From positions 1 to 64,000 of the forward strand of contig CAVVNR010000012.1 in assembly GCA_963749715.1 (NCBI GenBank): DNA of 64,000 nt, read 5' to 3'. This stretch comes from Roseiarcus sp963749715 (GTDB lineage: Bacteria; Pseudomonadota; Alphaproteobacteria; Rhizobiales; Beijerinckiaceae). This document shows, one piece after another, positions 45,237 to 53,619 of this stretch (position 1 is the first letter of the stretch; every line of letters begins with the position of its first letter). The notes beneath the pieces were generated by a model that saw only the letters and a program-made list of their open reading frames with translations, searched no databases and was not told the DNA's origin. A program made the translations under genes and the position numbers.

Positions 45237-46478
45237 TCATCGCCGACCAGGCGAGGTCGAATCCCCCGCGAGCAGCTTCGCCTTTTCGACCTTCGCCCCG
45301 CGCAGCCGGGCGACTTCGACGACGTCGGCGCCGAGCAGCGGGCGCAGGTAGTCGGCAAAGGCCGAGGTGACGTCGTTGCCGGCCCCATTGATGAAATTGT
45401 CCTCCATCACCCGCGTCTTGCCGGCGACCGTCTCGAGCGGGATCAGCGGATAATCGACCGCGTAATTGGCGACCCGCCGGATCGCGACCGAGCCGTCGAC
45501 GGCGCCGCCCAGCGCATATTGCACCGCCTTCTCCCCGACTTCGCGCGCCTCGCGCTGGTCGACCTTGCTGACGCAGCCGACGAAGGAGCGCTGCAGATAG
45601 CCGAATGTGTCGCCGCGAACCCGCTTGATGCCGAGCTTCGCCTTCACTTCCTCGCACAGGAGGTCGGCGAGCGCGCCGGTCCCTGAGAGCTGGACGTTGC
45701 CGTGCGCGTCCTTCTCCGCTTTCCCCATGAGCCTGGTGATGATCGCCTCGCCGTTCTCGTCGTGGATGCCCTCGGAGACGGCGACGATGCAGCGCCCATG
45801 GCGCTCGAAAACCTCCTTCACATCGGCAAGGAACTTGTCGACGACGAAAGTGCGTTCGGGGAGATAGATGAGATGGGGGCCATCGCCGGGATATTTGCGC
45901 GCAAGCGCCGAAGCCGCGGTCAGGAACCCGGCGTGCCGGCCCATCACCACCGCGCAATAAACGCCTTTGAGCGCCTGATTGTCGAGATTGGCGCCGGCGA
46001 AGGCCTGTGTGACGAAGCGCGCCGCCGACGGATAGCCGGGCACGTGATCGAAGCCAACGAGATCATTGTCGATCGTCTTGGGGATATGGATCGCGCAAAG
46101 GCCATGATCCGCGGTCTTGGCTTGCTCGGAGACGATGCGCACGGTGTCGGAGGAATTGTTGCCGCCGATGTAGAAAAAAGTGTCAATTGCGTGGGCCTTC
46201 AGGACCTTGAAGATTTCCTCGCAATATTTGCGGTCCGGCTTGTCGCGGGTCGAGCCGAGCGCGGCGGCCGGCGTCGCGGCGACCGCTTCGAGGTTGGCGA
46301 TCGTCTCCTGCCCGAGATCGATGAGGTCGTCGTTGACGATGCCGCGGACGCCCTGAAGAGCGCCATAGACATGGCTCACGTTCGGGAAGCGCCGCGCTTC
46401 CAGCGCCACGCCGGCCAGCGACTGGTTGATCACCGCGGTCGGACCGCCTCCCTGGGCGACCAGGATCTTGTGCGACAT
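45237..46478 (-). CDS. pfp: Pyrophosphate-dependent 6-phosphofructokinase
   Basis: A 413-residue phosphofructokinase opening with KILVAQGGGPTAVINQSLAG. It carries YIGGNNSSDTVRIV, the PPi-type motif IHIPKTIDNDLVGFDHVPGY, VVMGRHAGFLTAASALA and IVAVSEGIHDENGEAI. The PKTIDND pattern marks PPi-dependent rather than ATP-dependent enzymes. It works reversibly between fructose 6-phosphate and the 1,6-bisphosphate and is common in methylotrophs. The ATG at 46478 has GGGAGG 7 bases upstream, better spaced than the ATG at 46484. Confidence 0.92.
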   Translation of the reverse strand: MSHKILVAQGGGPTAVINQSLAGVALEARRFPNVSHVYGALQGVRGIVNDDLIDLGQETIANLEAVAATPAAALGSTRDKPDRKYCEEIFKVLKAHAIDTFFYIGGNNSSDTVRIVSEQAKTADHGLCAIHIPKTIDNDLVGFDHVPGYPSAARFVTQAFAGANLDNQALKGVYCAVVMGRHAGFLTAASALARKYPGDGPHLIYLPERTFVVDKFLADVKEVFERHGRCIVAVSEGIHDENGEAIITRLMGKAEKDAHGNVQLSGTGALADLLCEEVKAKLGIKRVRGDTFGYLQRSFVGCVSKVDQREAREVGEKAVQYALGGAVDGSVAIRRVANYAVDYPLIPLETVAGKTRVMEDNFINGAGNDVTSAFADYLRPLLGADVVEVARLRGAKVEKAKLLAGDSTSPGRR

Positions 46479-46724
46479 TCTCATGCCTCCCTTTGGCGTC
46501 CTTAGCCTCCGCCGAAGCCGCAAAGCGCGCCGCAAGGCTTATGAGCCGAGCGCGTCATGCGCAAGCCCGCGGATCGGGTCCCGACGGGAGCCTTGCAGCC
46601 TTGCCAACAGCCGCTGCGCGGGACACAATTTGCCCTTTCGATGCAGGACATCCGTTAGAGTTCTTATCCAATTACAGACCCTGGCGCTGCCGAGACCTGG
46701 CTGGTCCAGACTGGAGGACGTTGC

Positions 46725-48470
46725 ATGAAGCCTGACCCCTTCGTTCGCGTCGCCAATTCGCGTGACCTGATCGGCCCCGGTCCGTTCGCCCTGTCGGCGG
46801 GCGGCGTCGACTTGGCGCTTGTCCGCACCCGCGCCGGCTGGCGCGCCTTCCAGGGCAGGTGCCCGCATCAAGGGGCGTTGTTAGGCGAAGGCGAGATCGA
46901 TGGCGACAAACTTATCTGCCGCAATCACCGTTGGCGGTTCTCGCTCGAGACAGGCCAGCGCGAGGGAGGGCCGGGATGCCTCGCATCCTGTCCCGTCTTC
47001 GAGCGCGACGGGGCCATTTTCGTCGACGTGACGGGAATGCAGCCGGCTGCCCCAAAACCGGCCGGCAACCGGTCCCTGGATCAACTGCCTGGCCCCAAAC
47101 CCAGCCCGCTTTTCGGCAACGCGCATCAGATCGATCTCTCGAAGGCCCATCTCGTTTTCGAGGCTTGGGCCAAGGAATATGGTCCGACATTCAGATTTTG
47201 GCGCGGGCGGACTCCGGTCGTGGCGACGAGCGACGCTTCGATGATCAACGAGATCCTACGGTCCCGGCCGGAGACGTTCAGGCGGAGCGCCAGAACCGAC
47301 GAGACCCTGTCGGAAATGGGCATCAAGGGCGTCTTCAACGCCGAGGGTGAGACTTGGCGCTCACAGCGCAAACTCGCGGTCGCCGCGCTCGCGCAACGCA
47401 ACCTCAAGCAGCTCTATTCCCATATCGAGACCGTCGCCCATCGCCTGAAACGCAGGTGGGAACGAGCCGCCGCAACCGGCGTGGCGCTGGACGTGGTCGA
47501 CGAAATGAAGCGCTTCACGGTCGACATAACAATGTTGATTGTATTCGGGCACGACGCCAACACCGTCGAAGCGTCGAACGACGTCATACAGCGTCACTTG
47601 GAAGTGATCCTCCCGAGGGTGGGCCAGCGGATTTTCGCCACCGTTCCAACATGGCGGTACGTCAGGCTCCCCAGGGACCGCCGGCTGGACCGCGCGCTCG
47701 CGGCGGTCCGCGAATGGCTCGGAGATCTGCTCGCGCAGGCTCGCCGGCGCCTCGAGACCGGGGCTGGTCATCCGAACCGGCCGGCGAACTTCCTGGAATC
47801 AATGGTCATGGCGGTCGACGAGCACGGCGCCCCGTTCTCCGACGCGACGATCATGTCCAACCTCATCACGATGCTGATCGCCGGCGAGGACACGACGGCG
47901 TTCACTCTGGCTTGGGCGATTCACGAACTGTGCGACGCGCCCCAATGGCTCGACGCGCTTCGACTGGAAGCCGACGATGTCATTGGATTGGCGGATGTGG
48001 CGGCTGACGTTGACGCCGTGGGCCGGCTTGCGGTCGCGAGCGCAGTCGCCAACGAAGCTTTGCGCCTGAGGCCTGCAGCGCCGTTCAGCAGCGCGACCGC
48101 CAATGTCGACACGTCGCTAGGCGAATATTTCATTCCGAAGGGAACGACGATCCTGCTTCTCGCCCGTCCTCAGGCCGTCGATCCAATCAACTTCGTCGAT
48201 CCGCTGGCGTTCAAGCCGGAGCGATGGCTCGACGCGCCGTCCGGCCCGCATAACGCGTCGGCGCACATTCCGTTCGGCTCGGGTCCACGGATGTGCCCGG
48301 GACGGTTCCTGGCGCTTCTCGAAATGAAGACCTTGCTGTCAATGATGTGCAAGAGTTTCAACGTCGAGAGGGCCGGGCGTGCCAAGGACGTGACGGAGCG
48401 CTTCGGCTTCACCATGTCGCCTGAGGGGTTGAAAGCGCGGATGCGACCGCGATCCCAAGTTGGGCGTTGA
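46725..48470 (+). CDS. Rieske [2Fe-2S]-cytochrome P450 fusion protein
   Basis: One 581-residue polypeptide. Residues 1-105 form a Rieske ferredoxin-like domain with C46-P-H48 and C65-R-N-H68 (CPHQGALL and CRNHRW). A proline-rich linker (about 106-131) leads to a complete P450: helix C WRSQR (211-215), I-helix AGEDTT (386-391), ExxR E444-R447, PERW (498-501) and the heme loop FGSGPRMCPG with C524. The fused Rieske domain is an apparent built-in electron donor. TGGAGGAC precedes the ATG. Two same-strand genes follow closely. The substrate is unknown. No reductase domain is present, so a separate ferredoxin or flavoprotein reductase is needed. Confidence 0.93.
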   Translation: MKPDPFVRVANSRDLIGPGPFALSAGGVDLALVRTRAGWRAFQGRCPHQGALLGEGEIDGDKLICRNHRWRFSLETGQREGGPGCLASCPVFERDGAIFVDVTGMQPAAPKPAGNRSLDQLPGPKPSPLFGNAHQIDLSKAHLVFEAWAKEYGPTFRFWRGRTPVVATSDASMINEILRSRPETFRRSARTDETLSEMGIKGVFNAEGETWRSQRKLAVAALAQRNLKQLYSHIETVAHRLKRRWERAAATGVALDVVDEMKRFTVDITMLIVFGHDANTVEASNDVIQRHLEVILPRVGQRIFATVPTWRYVRLPRDRRLDRALAAVREWLGDLLAQARRRLETGAGHPNRPANFLESMVMAVDEHGAPFSDATIMSNLITMLIAGEDTTAFTLAWAIHELCDAPQWLDALRLEADDVIGLADVAADVDAVGRLAVASAVANEALRLRPAAPFSSATANVDTSLGEYFIPKGTTILLLARPQAVDPINFVDPLAFKPERWLDAPSGPHNASAHIPFGSGPRMCPGRFLALLEMKTLLSMMCKSFNVERAGRAKDVTERFGFTMSPEGLKARMRPRSQVGR

Positions 48471-48539
48471 TCGGCCCAAGTCGACTGCGTCACCCCTCGG
48501 ACACAACCTCGTTCAGGCTCATCAGCGGGAAGCACGCGC

Positions 48540-49268
48540 ATGCGCATCCACGTCGTCAATCCCAACACTACCCGCTCGATGACGCTGAAGATTGGCTTAG
48601 CCGCCAAGGCCGCGGCTTCGCCGGGGGTCGACGTCACGGCGGTCAATCCCAATTCCGGCCCGCCCAGCATCGAAGGCTATTTCGACGAGGCGTTCTCGGT
48701 TCCGGGGTTGATCGAGGAGATCCGCAAGGCGCGCGACGCCGACGCCTTCGTCGTGGCCTGTTTCGATGACACCGGCCTAGAGGCGGCGCGATGCGCGACC
48801 GAGGCGCCGGTCGTCGGCATCGGCGAGGCGGCGTTTCACCTGGCGAGCGTCATCGCCGCGAGGTTCAGCGTCGTCACCACGCTCTCACGCTCGATCGCCC
48901 CTATCGAGCACAACCTTGCGAAATACGGCCTCATGTCGCGCTGTGCGCGGGTGCGCGCCGCCGAGGTTCCGGTGCTGGCGCTCGAGGAGCCGGGCTCCGG
49001 CGCAAGGGCGATGATCGAGAAGGAGATCGAGCGCGCGCTCATCGAGGACGGCGCCGAGGCGATCGTGCTCGGCTGCGCCGGCATGACCGATCTCGCCCGC
49101 GACCTCGAGCGCAAGGCAGGCGTGCCGGTGCTGGACGGGGTCGCCTGCGCGGTCGGTCTCGCCGAAAGCCTGGTCAGGCTGGGCTTGCGGACATCGAAGC
49201 GCAGGACCTACGCAGCCCCGCTTGCCAAGAGCTATTCGGGGGAGTTCAAGCGCTTCTCGCCGCGATGA
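48540..49268 (+). CDS. Asp/Glu/hydantoin racemase family protein
   Basis: A 242-residue protein of the racemase superfamily: MRIHVVNPNTTRSMTLKIGL, VVACFDDTGLEAARCATEAP, VVGIGEAAFHLASVIAARFS, EAIVLGCAGMTDLARDLERK. The usual pair of catalytic cysteines is represented by the LGCAG cysteine and by ACFDD. It is closest in pattern to hydantoin racemases. It lies 69 bases after the Rieske-P450 stop and 54 before the hydrolase gene, probably in one operon. It may act on an amide or hydantoin-like intermediate, or be a decarboxylase of the same fold. Confidence 0.85.
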   Translation: MRIHVVNPNTTRSMTLKIGLAAKAAASPGVDVTAVNPNSGPPSIEGYFDEAFSVPGLIEEIRKARDADAFVVACFDDTGLEAARCATEAPVVGIGEAAFHLASVIAARFSVVTTLSRSIAPIEHNLAKYGLMSRCARVRAAEVPVLALEEPGSGARAMIEKEIERALIEDGAEAIVLGCAGMTDLARDLERKAGVPVLDGVACAVGLAESLVRLGLRTSKRRTYAAPLAKSYSGEFKRFSPR

Positions 49269-49322
49269 GAAACCTCGCCGCGCGAGGCGCTTTCGGTTGC
49301 GGTGCACGACGAAGGATCGCCG

Positions 49323-50162
49323 ATGATTCGACGAAGCGAACCGAGCGTGTCCGGCGTCCGCACCGTGGTGGCGCAGTCCGGCCCTGAGGAGCGCGACGAA
49401 GCGCTGGTATTCGTGCACGGCAATCCGGGCTTCTCGCGCGACTGGGAAGATTTGATGGGACGGGCCAGCGCGTTTTGCCGGTGCGCCGCGCCCGACATGC
49501 CCGGCTTCGGCCACTCCGACAAGCCGGAGTCGTTCGATTACACCGTGGCCGGCTACGCCCGCCATCTTGGCGCGCTGCTGACGCAGCTCAAGGTCCGCAG
49601 GGCCCATCTCGTCCTGCACGATTTCGGCGGCCCGTGGGGACTCGCATGGGCTCTTTCGACTGCGTCCGCTCTCGCGAGCCTCACTCTCATCAATACCGGC
49701 CTGCTCCCTGGCTATCGCTGGCATTTCTTCGCCCGCCTCTGGCAAACGCCGCTCATAGGCGAGGCAGTGATGGCGACTACGACGCGCGCCGGCTTTCGTA
49801 TTCTCATTCAGCGCGGCAATCCGCGCGGACTGCCCGCGGAGTTCGTGGATTCCATGTTCGACCGCTTCGACGCGGGCACGAAGCGGGCGGTGCTGAGGCT
49901 TTATCGCGCGACAAGCAATCCGACCGAGCTTGCGGAGAGGTTCGCTCAGGCCTTCCGCGGCTTTTCCTGCCCGGTTCTCGTGATCTGGGGGCGCGCGGAC
50001 CCCTATGTCGCGTCAAGCTATGCCGAGCGCCAGCGAGAGTTCTTTCCCGCAGCGCAAGTTGCAATTCTCGATCAAAGCGGCCATTGGCCGCATGCCGACG
50101 ATCCAGAGCGGGTCGCCGCGCTCGCCCTGCCCTTCTGGCGTGCGGCAGCGGCGAAAGCCTGA
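49323..50162 (+). CDS. Alpha/beta hydrolase, haloalkane dehalogenase/epoxide hydrolase-like
   Basis: A 279-residue alpha/beta hydrolase. The oxyanion region is VFVHGNPGFSRDWEDL, followed by MPGFGHSDKPE. The nucleophile elbow HDFGGPWGLAWAL has aspartate as nucleophile, as in haloalkane dehalogenases and epoxide hydrolases rather than serine esterases. The acid and histidine are likely in WGRADPYV and QSGHWPHADDP. It is the third gene of the Rieske-P450 group and is convergent with pyrH (16 bases). A P450 that makes an epoxide and a hydrolase that opens it would be a sensible pair, but this is inference. Confidence 0.88.
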   Translation: MIRRSEPSVSGVRTVVAQSGPEERDEALVFVHGNPGFSRDWEDLMGRASAFCRCAAPDMPGFGHSDKPESFDYTVAGYARHLGALLTQLKVRRAHLVLHDFGGPWGLAWALSTASALASLTLINTGLLPGYRWHFFARLWQTPLIGEAVMATTTRAGFRILIQRGNPRGLPAEFVDSMFDRFDAGTKRAVLRLYRATSNPTELAERFAQAFRGFSCPVLVIWGRADPYVASSYAERQREFFPAAQVAILDQSGHWPHADDPERVAALALPFWRAAAAKA

Positions 50163-50178
50163 ACTCCTCGGAAAGCGT

Positions 50179-50907
50179 TCACGGCATCACGTACGTGGCG
50201 CGCCCCTTGCCGAGGAGCGCCGAGGGGATGGCGCCGGGCTCGTCGACCGAGAAGACGACGATCGGGATGCCGTTGTCGCGCGCGAGCGCAAAGGCGGCGG
50301 TATCCATCACCTGAAGGTTGCGGGCGATCGCCTCGTCATGAGTGAGCCGCTCGAAGCGCGTCGCGGCCGGATCCTTCTTCGGGTCGGCCGAGTAGATGCC
50401 GTCGACATGCGTCGCCTTCATCACCGCGTCGCACGAGAGTTCCGCCGCGCGCAGCGCCGCGCCGGTATCGGTGGTGAAGAAGGGATTGCCGGTGCCGGCG
50501 GCGAGGATGATCACCCGCCGCTTGACGAGGTGGGCGAGCGCCGCCTGGCGCGAATAGGGTTGGCAGAGCGACGGCATGGCGACCGCGGAGAGCACGCGCG
50601 CAGGCTGGCCGATCTTCTCGAGCGCGCCCTCCATCGCCAGCGCGTTCATGACTGTCGCCAGCATGCCGATCGAATCGGCGCGCGCGCGCTCTATCCCCTT
50701 GTCGGCGCCCTGGAGTCCGCGAAAGAAATTGCCGCCGCCGACGACGACCGCGACCTGCACCCCTAGCTCCGCCGCCGCCTTCAAATCGCCCGCCATTCGC
50801 TCCATGGTCGGCGCGTGCAGGCCGTGGGTGTCGGGCCCCATCAGCGCTTCGCCCGAGAGCTTGACAACGACGCGACTGAACAAAGGTTTGGGCTTTTTCG
50901 TCGTCAT
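50179..50907 (-). CDS. pyrH: Uridylate kinase
   Basis: A 242-residue UMP kinase of the amino-acid-kinase fold: RVVVKLSGEALMG, VAVVVGGGNFFRGLQGADKG, IILAAGTGNPFFTTDTGAAL, ATHVDGIYSADPKKDP and VMDTAAFALARDNGIPIVVF. It makes UDP from UMP. The ATG at 50907 (MTTKKPKPLFSRVV) has AAGGGGAAC upstream and matches the family start; a longer ORF begins at 50946. It follows tsf in the conserved rpsB-tsf-pyrH order, separated by an intrinsic terminator. Confidence 0.96.
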   Translation of the reverse strand: MTTKKPKPLFSRVVVKLSGEALMGPDTHGLHAPTMERMAGDLKAAAELGVQVAVVVGGGNFFRGLQGADKGIERARADSIGMLATVMNALAMEGALEKIGQPARVLSAVAMPSLCQPYSRQAALAHLVKRRVIILAAGTGNPFFTTDTGAALRAAELSCDAVMKATHVDGIYSADPKKDPAATRFERLTHDEAIARNLQVMDTAAFALARDNGIPIVVFSVDEPGAIPSALLGKGRATYVMP

Positions 50908-50978
50908 CTGTTCCCCTTCTCGAGCAAAGGATCGCCCGCCCGCCACCGCGCCATCGTTTGTCCGGCAATCCTTCGCGT

Positions 50979-51004
50979 AAAAAAAGCGGCCCGAGTGGGC
51001 CGCT
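50979..51004 (-). terminator. Intrinsic terminator after tsf
   Basis: On the minus strand AGCGGCCC-actc-GGGCCGCT forms a perfect 8-bp stem with a 4-base loop, followed directly by a run of T. It lies 19 bases after the tsf stop, so rpsB-tsf transcripts should end here wholly or partly before pyrH. Confidence 0.85.
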
Positions 51005-51023
51005 TCGTGAATTCGCCAGGCTG

Positions 51024-51917
51024 TCAGGCCTCTTCCGCGGGCTTCTCGACGCCTTCGCCCAACGCGTAGCGGACAAAGCCGGTGACCGCGATCGGCGCGC
51101 CGACAGTCTTCTCAGCCTCCTTGATCGCCTGAGCAACGGTCTTGGCGGGATCGTGGACGTAGGCCTGATCGAGAAGGCAGACCTCCTTGTAGAAGGTCTT
51201 CAGGCCCAATTCGACAATCTTCTCGAGCACGTTTGCGGGCTTGCCGGCATTCTTTTCGGCGAGCACCGCGCGCTCGCGCGCGACCGTCGCCGGATCAACC
51301 CCAGCGGCGTCGACAGCGGCCGGGCTCGCGGCGGCGACATGCATCGCCAGCGCACGGCCGAGCGCGGCCAGCCGATCCTGGTCGCCGGTGGATTTCAACC
51401 CGACGATGACTCCGATCCGGCCGAGGCCGTCGGCGATCGACCCGTGCACATAACGGCCGATCGCGCCCTCGGGGACGCTGAGGCCTTGGGCGCGGCGCAG
51501 CGTCATGTTCTCGCCGATGGTGGCGATGGCGTTGGCGATCGCCTCGCTTACCGTGCCGCCGCCTGGATATTGCGCGCCCCGAACCTTGTCCGCGTCGACC
51601 TCAGGCGCGCGGTCGAGCGCAACTGCAAGCACGCCGCGCACCAGCGCCTGGAAGTCCTCGTTGCGGGCGACGAAGTCGGTTTCCGAATTGACCTCGACGA
51701 CGACTCCGAGATTCTCCGCGACCGCCAGTCCGACCAGACCCTCGGCCGCCATGCGCCCGCTTTTCTTGGCCGCCTTGGCTAGGCCCTTCTTGCGCAGCCA
51801 GTCGACCGCCTGCTCGATGTCGCCGTCGGTCTCGCTCAACGCATTCTTGCAATCCATCATTCCCGCGCCGGTCTTTTCGCGCAGATCTTTGACCAGCCCC
51901 GCGGAAATGGTCGCCAT
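51024..51917 (-). CDS. tsf: Translation elongation factor Ts
   Basis: A 297-residue EF-Ts with the UBA-like N-terminus VKDLREKTGAGMMDCKNALS, the family core GLVGLAVAENLGVVVEVNSE followed by TDFVARNEDFQALV, and dimerisation-type repeats later. It exchanges GDP on EF-Tu. The ATG at 51917 (MATISAGLVKDL) is the conserved start. It lies between rpsB and pyrH in the usual order, 133 bases downstream of the rpsB stop. Confidence 0.96.
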   Translation of the reverse strand: MATISAGLVKDLREKTGAGMMDCKNALSETDGDIEQAVDWLRKKGLAKAAKKSGRMAAEGLVGLAVAENLGVVVEVNSETDFVARNEDFQALVRGVLAVALDRAPEVDADKVRGAQYPGGGTVSEAIANAIATIGENMTLRRAQGLSVPEGAIGRYVHGSIADGLGRIGVIVGLKSTGDQDRLAALGRALAMHVAAASPAAVDAAGVDPATVARERAVLAEKNAGKPANVLEKIVELGLKTFYKEVCLLDQAYVHDPAKTVAQAIKEAEKTVGAPIAVTGFVRYALGEGVEKPAEEA

Positions 51918-52050
51918 GGCGTCCTCTTCAATTGTCAAGCGCCCCGCGCAACGCGGGCGACGCAGCTCTGGGTCAGATGCGAGCCCGGTCCGTACCGCGC
52001 CCCGACGGCGTGCGGAGCCGATCGCGGCCCCCGACCCGGATCATGATGCT

Positions 52051-53082
52051 TTACTCCGCAGCCATCAGCGCGCGCGCCTGCTCGCTCCACTTGTCGCGGG
52101 CGACGCGACCGTTGAACCTGAGATCGGCGTCGAGTTTTGTCGCCTCGTCCGGCGTCATCGCGGCGAGCTGCCAGTAGTGGAACACGCCGTGCTCGTTAAG
52201 CTTTTTGACGATCTGCGGGCCGACGCCGGTGAGCTTGGCCAGGTCGTCCGGCGCGCCGCGCGGCGCGGCCAGGAGCTCGAACTCATCGGTTGTCGAAGCC
52301 TCGGTCGCTGAAGCCGCCTCGAGTTCGGCGGGCTCCGGCAGCGGTTCGGCGACCGGCGTCACCGCCTCGCCGAGGTCGACCCCGTGCGCGCCCTGGCCGC
52401 GCGAGATGCCGTCGATCGCCGCCCGGGCGACAAGATCGCAGTAGAGCTGAATGGCCCGCCCGGCGTCGTCGTTCGCCGGCACCGGGAAGGCGATGCCGTC
52501 CGGGTCGCTATTGGTGTCAAGGATGGCGATCACCGGAATCTTGAGGCGGTTGGCTTCTTTGATCGCCAACGCTTCCTTGTTGGTGTCGATGACGAACACC
52601 AAGTCGGGAGTTCCGCCCATGTCCTTGATGCCGCCGAGCGCGGTCTCGAGCTTTTCGCGCTCGCGCGACAGCATCAGGCGCTCCTTCTTGGTCAAGCCTT
52701 TCGCGCCCTCGCCCAGGAGCTCGTCGACTTTGCGCAGTCGCGAGATCGAAGCCGATATCGTCTTCCAGTTGGTCAGCATGCCGCCGAGCCAACGCGCGTT
52801 GACGAAATATTGAGCCGAACGCTTCGCCGCAGCCGCGATCTCGTCGGACGCCTGGCGCTTCGTGCCGACGAACAGCACCCGCCCGCCCTTGGCGACGGTA
52901 TCGGAAACCGCCTTCAGCGCCTGATGGAGCAAAGGCACGGTCTGGGCGAGGTCGATGATGTGGATCGAGTTGCGCGAGCCGTAGATGTAGGGCTCCATCT
53001 TCGGGTTCCAGCGGTGCGACTGGTGACCAAAATGCGCCCCCGACTCGAGCAGTTGGCGCATGGTGAAATCTGGCAAAGCCAT
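52051..53082 (-). CDS. rpsB: 30S ribosomal protein S2 with C-terminal helix-hairpin-helix extension
   Basis: A 343-residue S2. The core has MRQLLESGAHFGHQSHRWNP, GGRVLFVGTKRQASDEIAAA, RWLGGMLTNWKTI and KIPVIAILDTNSDPDGIAFP. After residue about 235 comes an acidic linker, then a domain with LTGVGPQIVKKLNEHGVFHY, a helix-hairpin-helix fold seen on S2 of Rhizobiales but not of most bacteria (about 240 residues). The ATG at 53082 (MALPDFTMRQLL) is the family start. A strong promoter lies about 117 bases upstream. Confidence 0.96.
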   Translation of the reverse strand: MALPDFTMRQLLESGAHFGHQSHRWNPKMEPYIYGSRNSIHIIDLAQTVPLLHQALKAVSDTVAKGGRVLFVGTKRQASDEIAAAAKRSAQYFVNARWLGGMLTNWKTISASISRLRKVDELLGEGAKGLTKKERLMLSREREKLETALGGIKDMGGTPDLVFVIDTNKEALAIKEANRLKIPVIAILDTNSDPDGIAFPVPANDDAGRAIQLYCDLVARAAIDGISRGQGAHGVDLGEAVTPVAEPLPEPAELEAASATEASTTDEFELLAAPRGAPDDLAKLTGVGPQIVKKLNEHGVFHYWQLAAMTPDEATKLDADLRFNGRVARDKWSEQARALMAAE

Positions 53083-53198
53083 GGGTGTCGTCCTTGTCCG
53101 GTTGAGCCTCGGCGGATCAGTGAAGGCGAAGCGAACCTCGCCACCGGAGCGGGACCTTGAGCAGGAGCCGCGAAAAATCCGCCTGTGGAATGGCGCGC

Positions 53199-53227
53199 CA
53201 TATAGGAGAGCGGGGCGAGAAACGCAA
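53199..53227 (-). promoter_or_regulatory. Probable sigma-70 promoter of rpsB-tsf
   Basis: On the minus strand TTGCGT (53227-53222) and TATATG (53204-53199) are spaced by exactly 17 bases. Transcription would begin near 53192, leaving a leader of about 110 bases before the rpsB ATG that could carry ribosomal-protein feedback control. The rest of the gap to 53619 shows only the small ORF at 53481. Confidence 0.65.
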
Positions 53228-53480
53228 GCGGCGGCGCTCGGGCGGGCTCGGGCGGCAGGACGCCGCGAATCCGCCCGCGCTGGAGCGGGCATAGCCGGCT
53301 CGGAAGCCGGGCCGAACTCGGCGATGAGCGCGTTGAAGAAGCTGCGCGAGCCAAGCCGTCGGCCTTCGGCCCGCGGGATGGACGACATTCATGGGACGTG
53401 ACGGCCTTCACAGCCGTCGGGGATCGGAGCCGCCCGGACCAAGCGAGCGCTTTGTCGTCATATTGTCATAGGGGCTCATC

Positions 53481-53552
53481 ATGGCTTGCCTGGGATCGAT
53501 CAGGGCGGGCGGCTCAAATTCCGATTGCTTCGGCCGCGGCATCCGTGTTTGA
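53481..53552 (+). CDS. Possible 23-codon leader ORF upstream of the ABC permease
   Basis: An ATG with AGGGG 6 bases upstream opens a 23-residue reading frame (MACLGSIRAGGSN, later SDCFGRGIRV), ending 68 bases before the permease start. It is too short to judge by coding statistics. Its two cysteines and its place before a sulfonate/nitrate-type transporter make a regulatory leader peptide conceivable. Confidence 0.25.
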   Translation: MACLGSIRAGGSNSDCFGRGIRV

Positions 53553-53619
53553 CGTTTTTTAGCGTCCGTTTGGCCGCCCCGGTTCGCCCTCGCGTCCTCT
53601 CGCCAAGCGGAAGTCGCCG

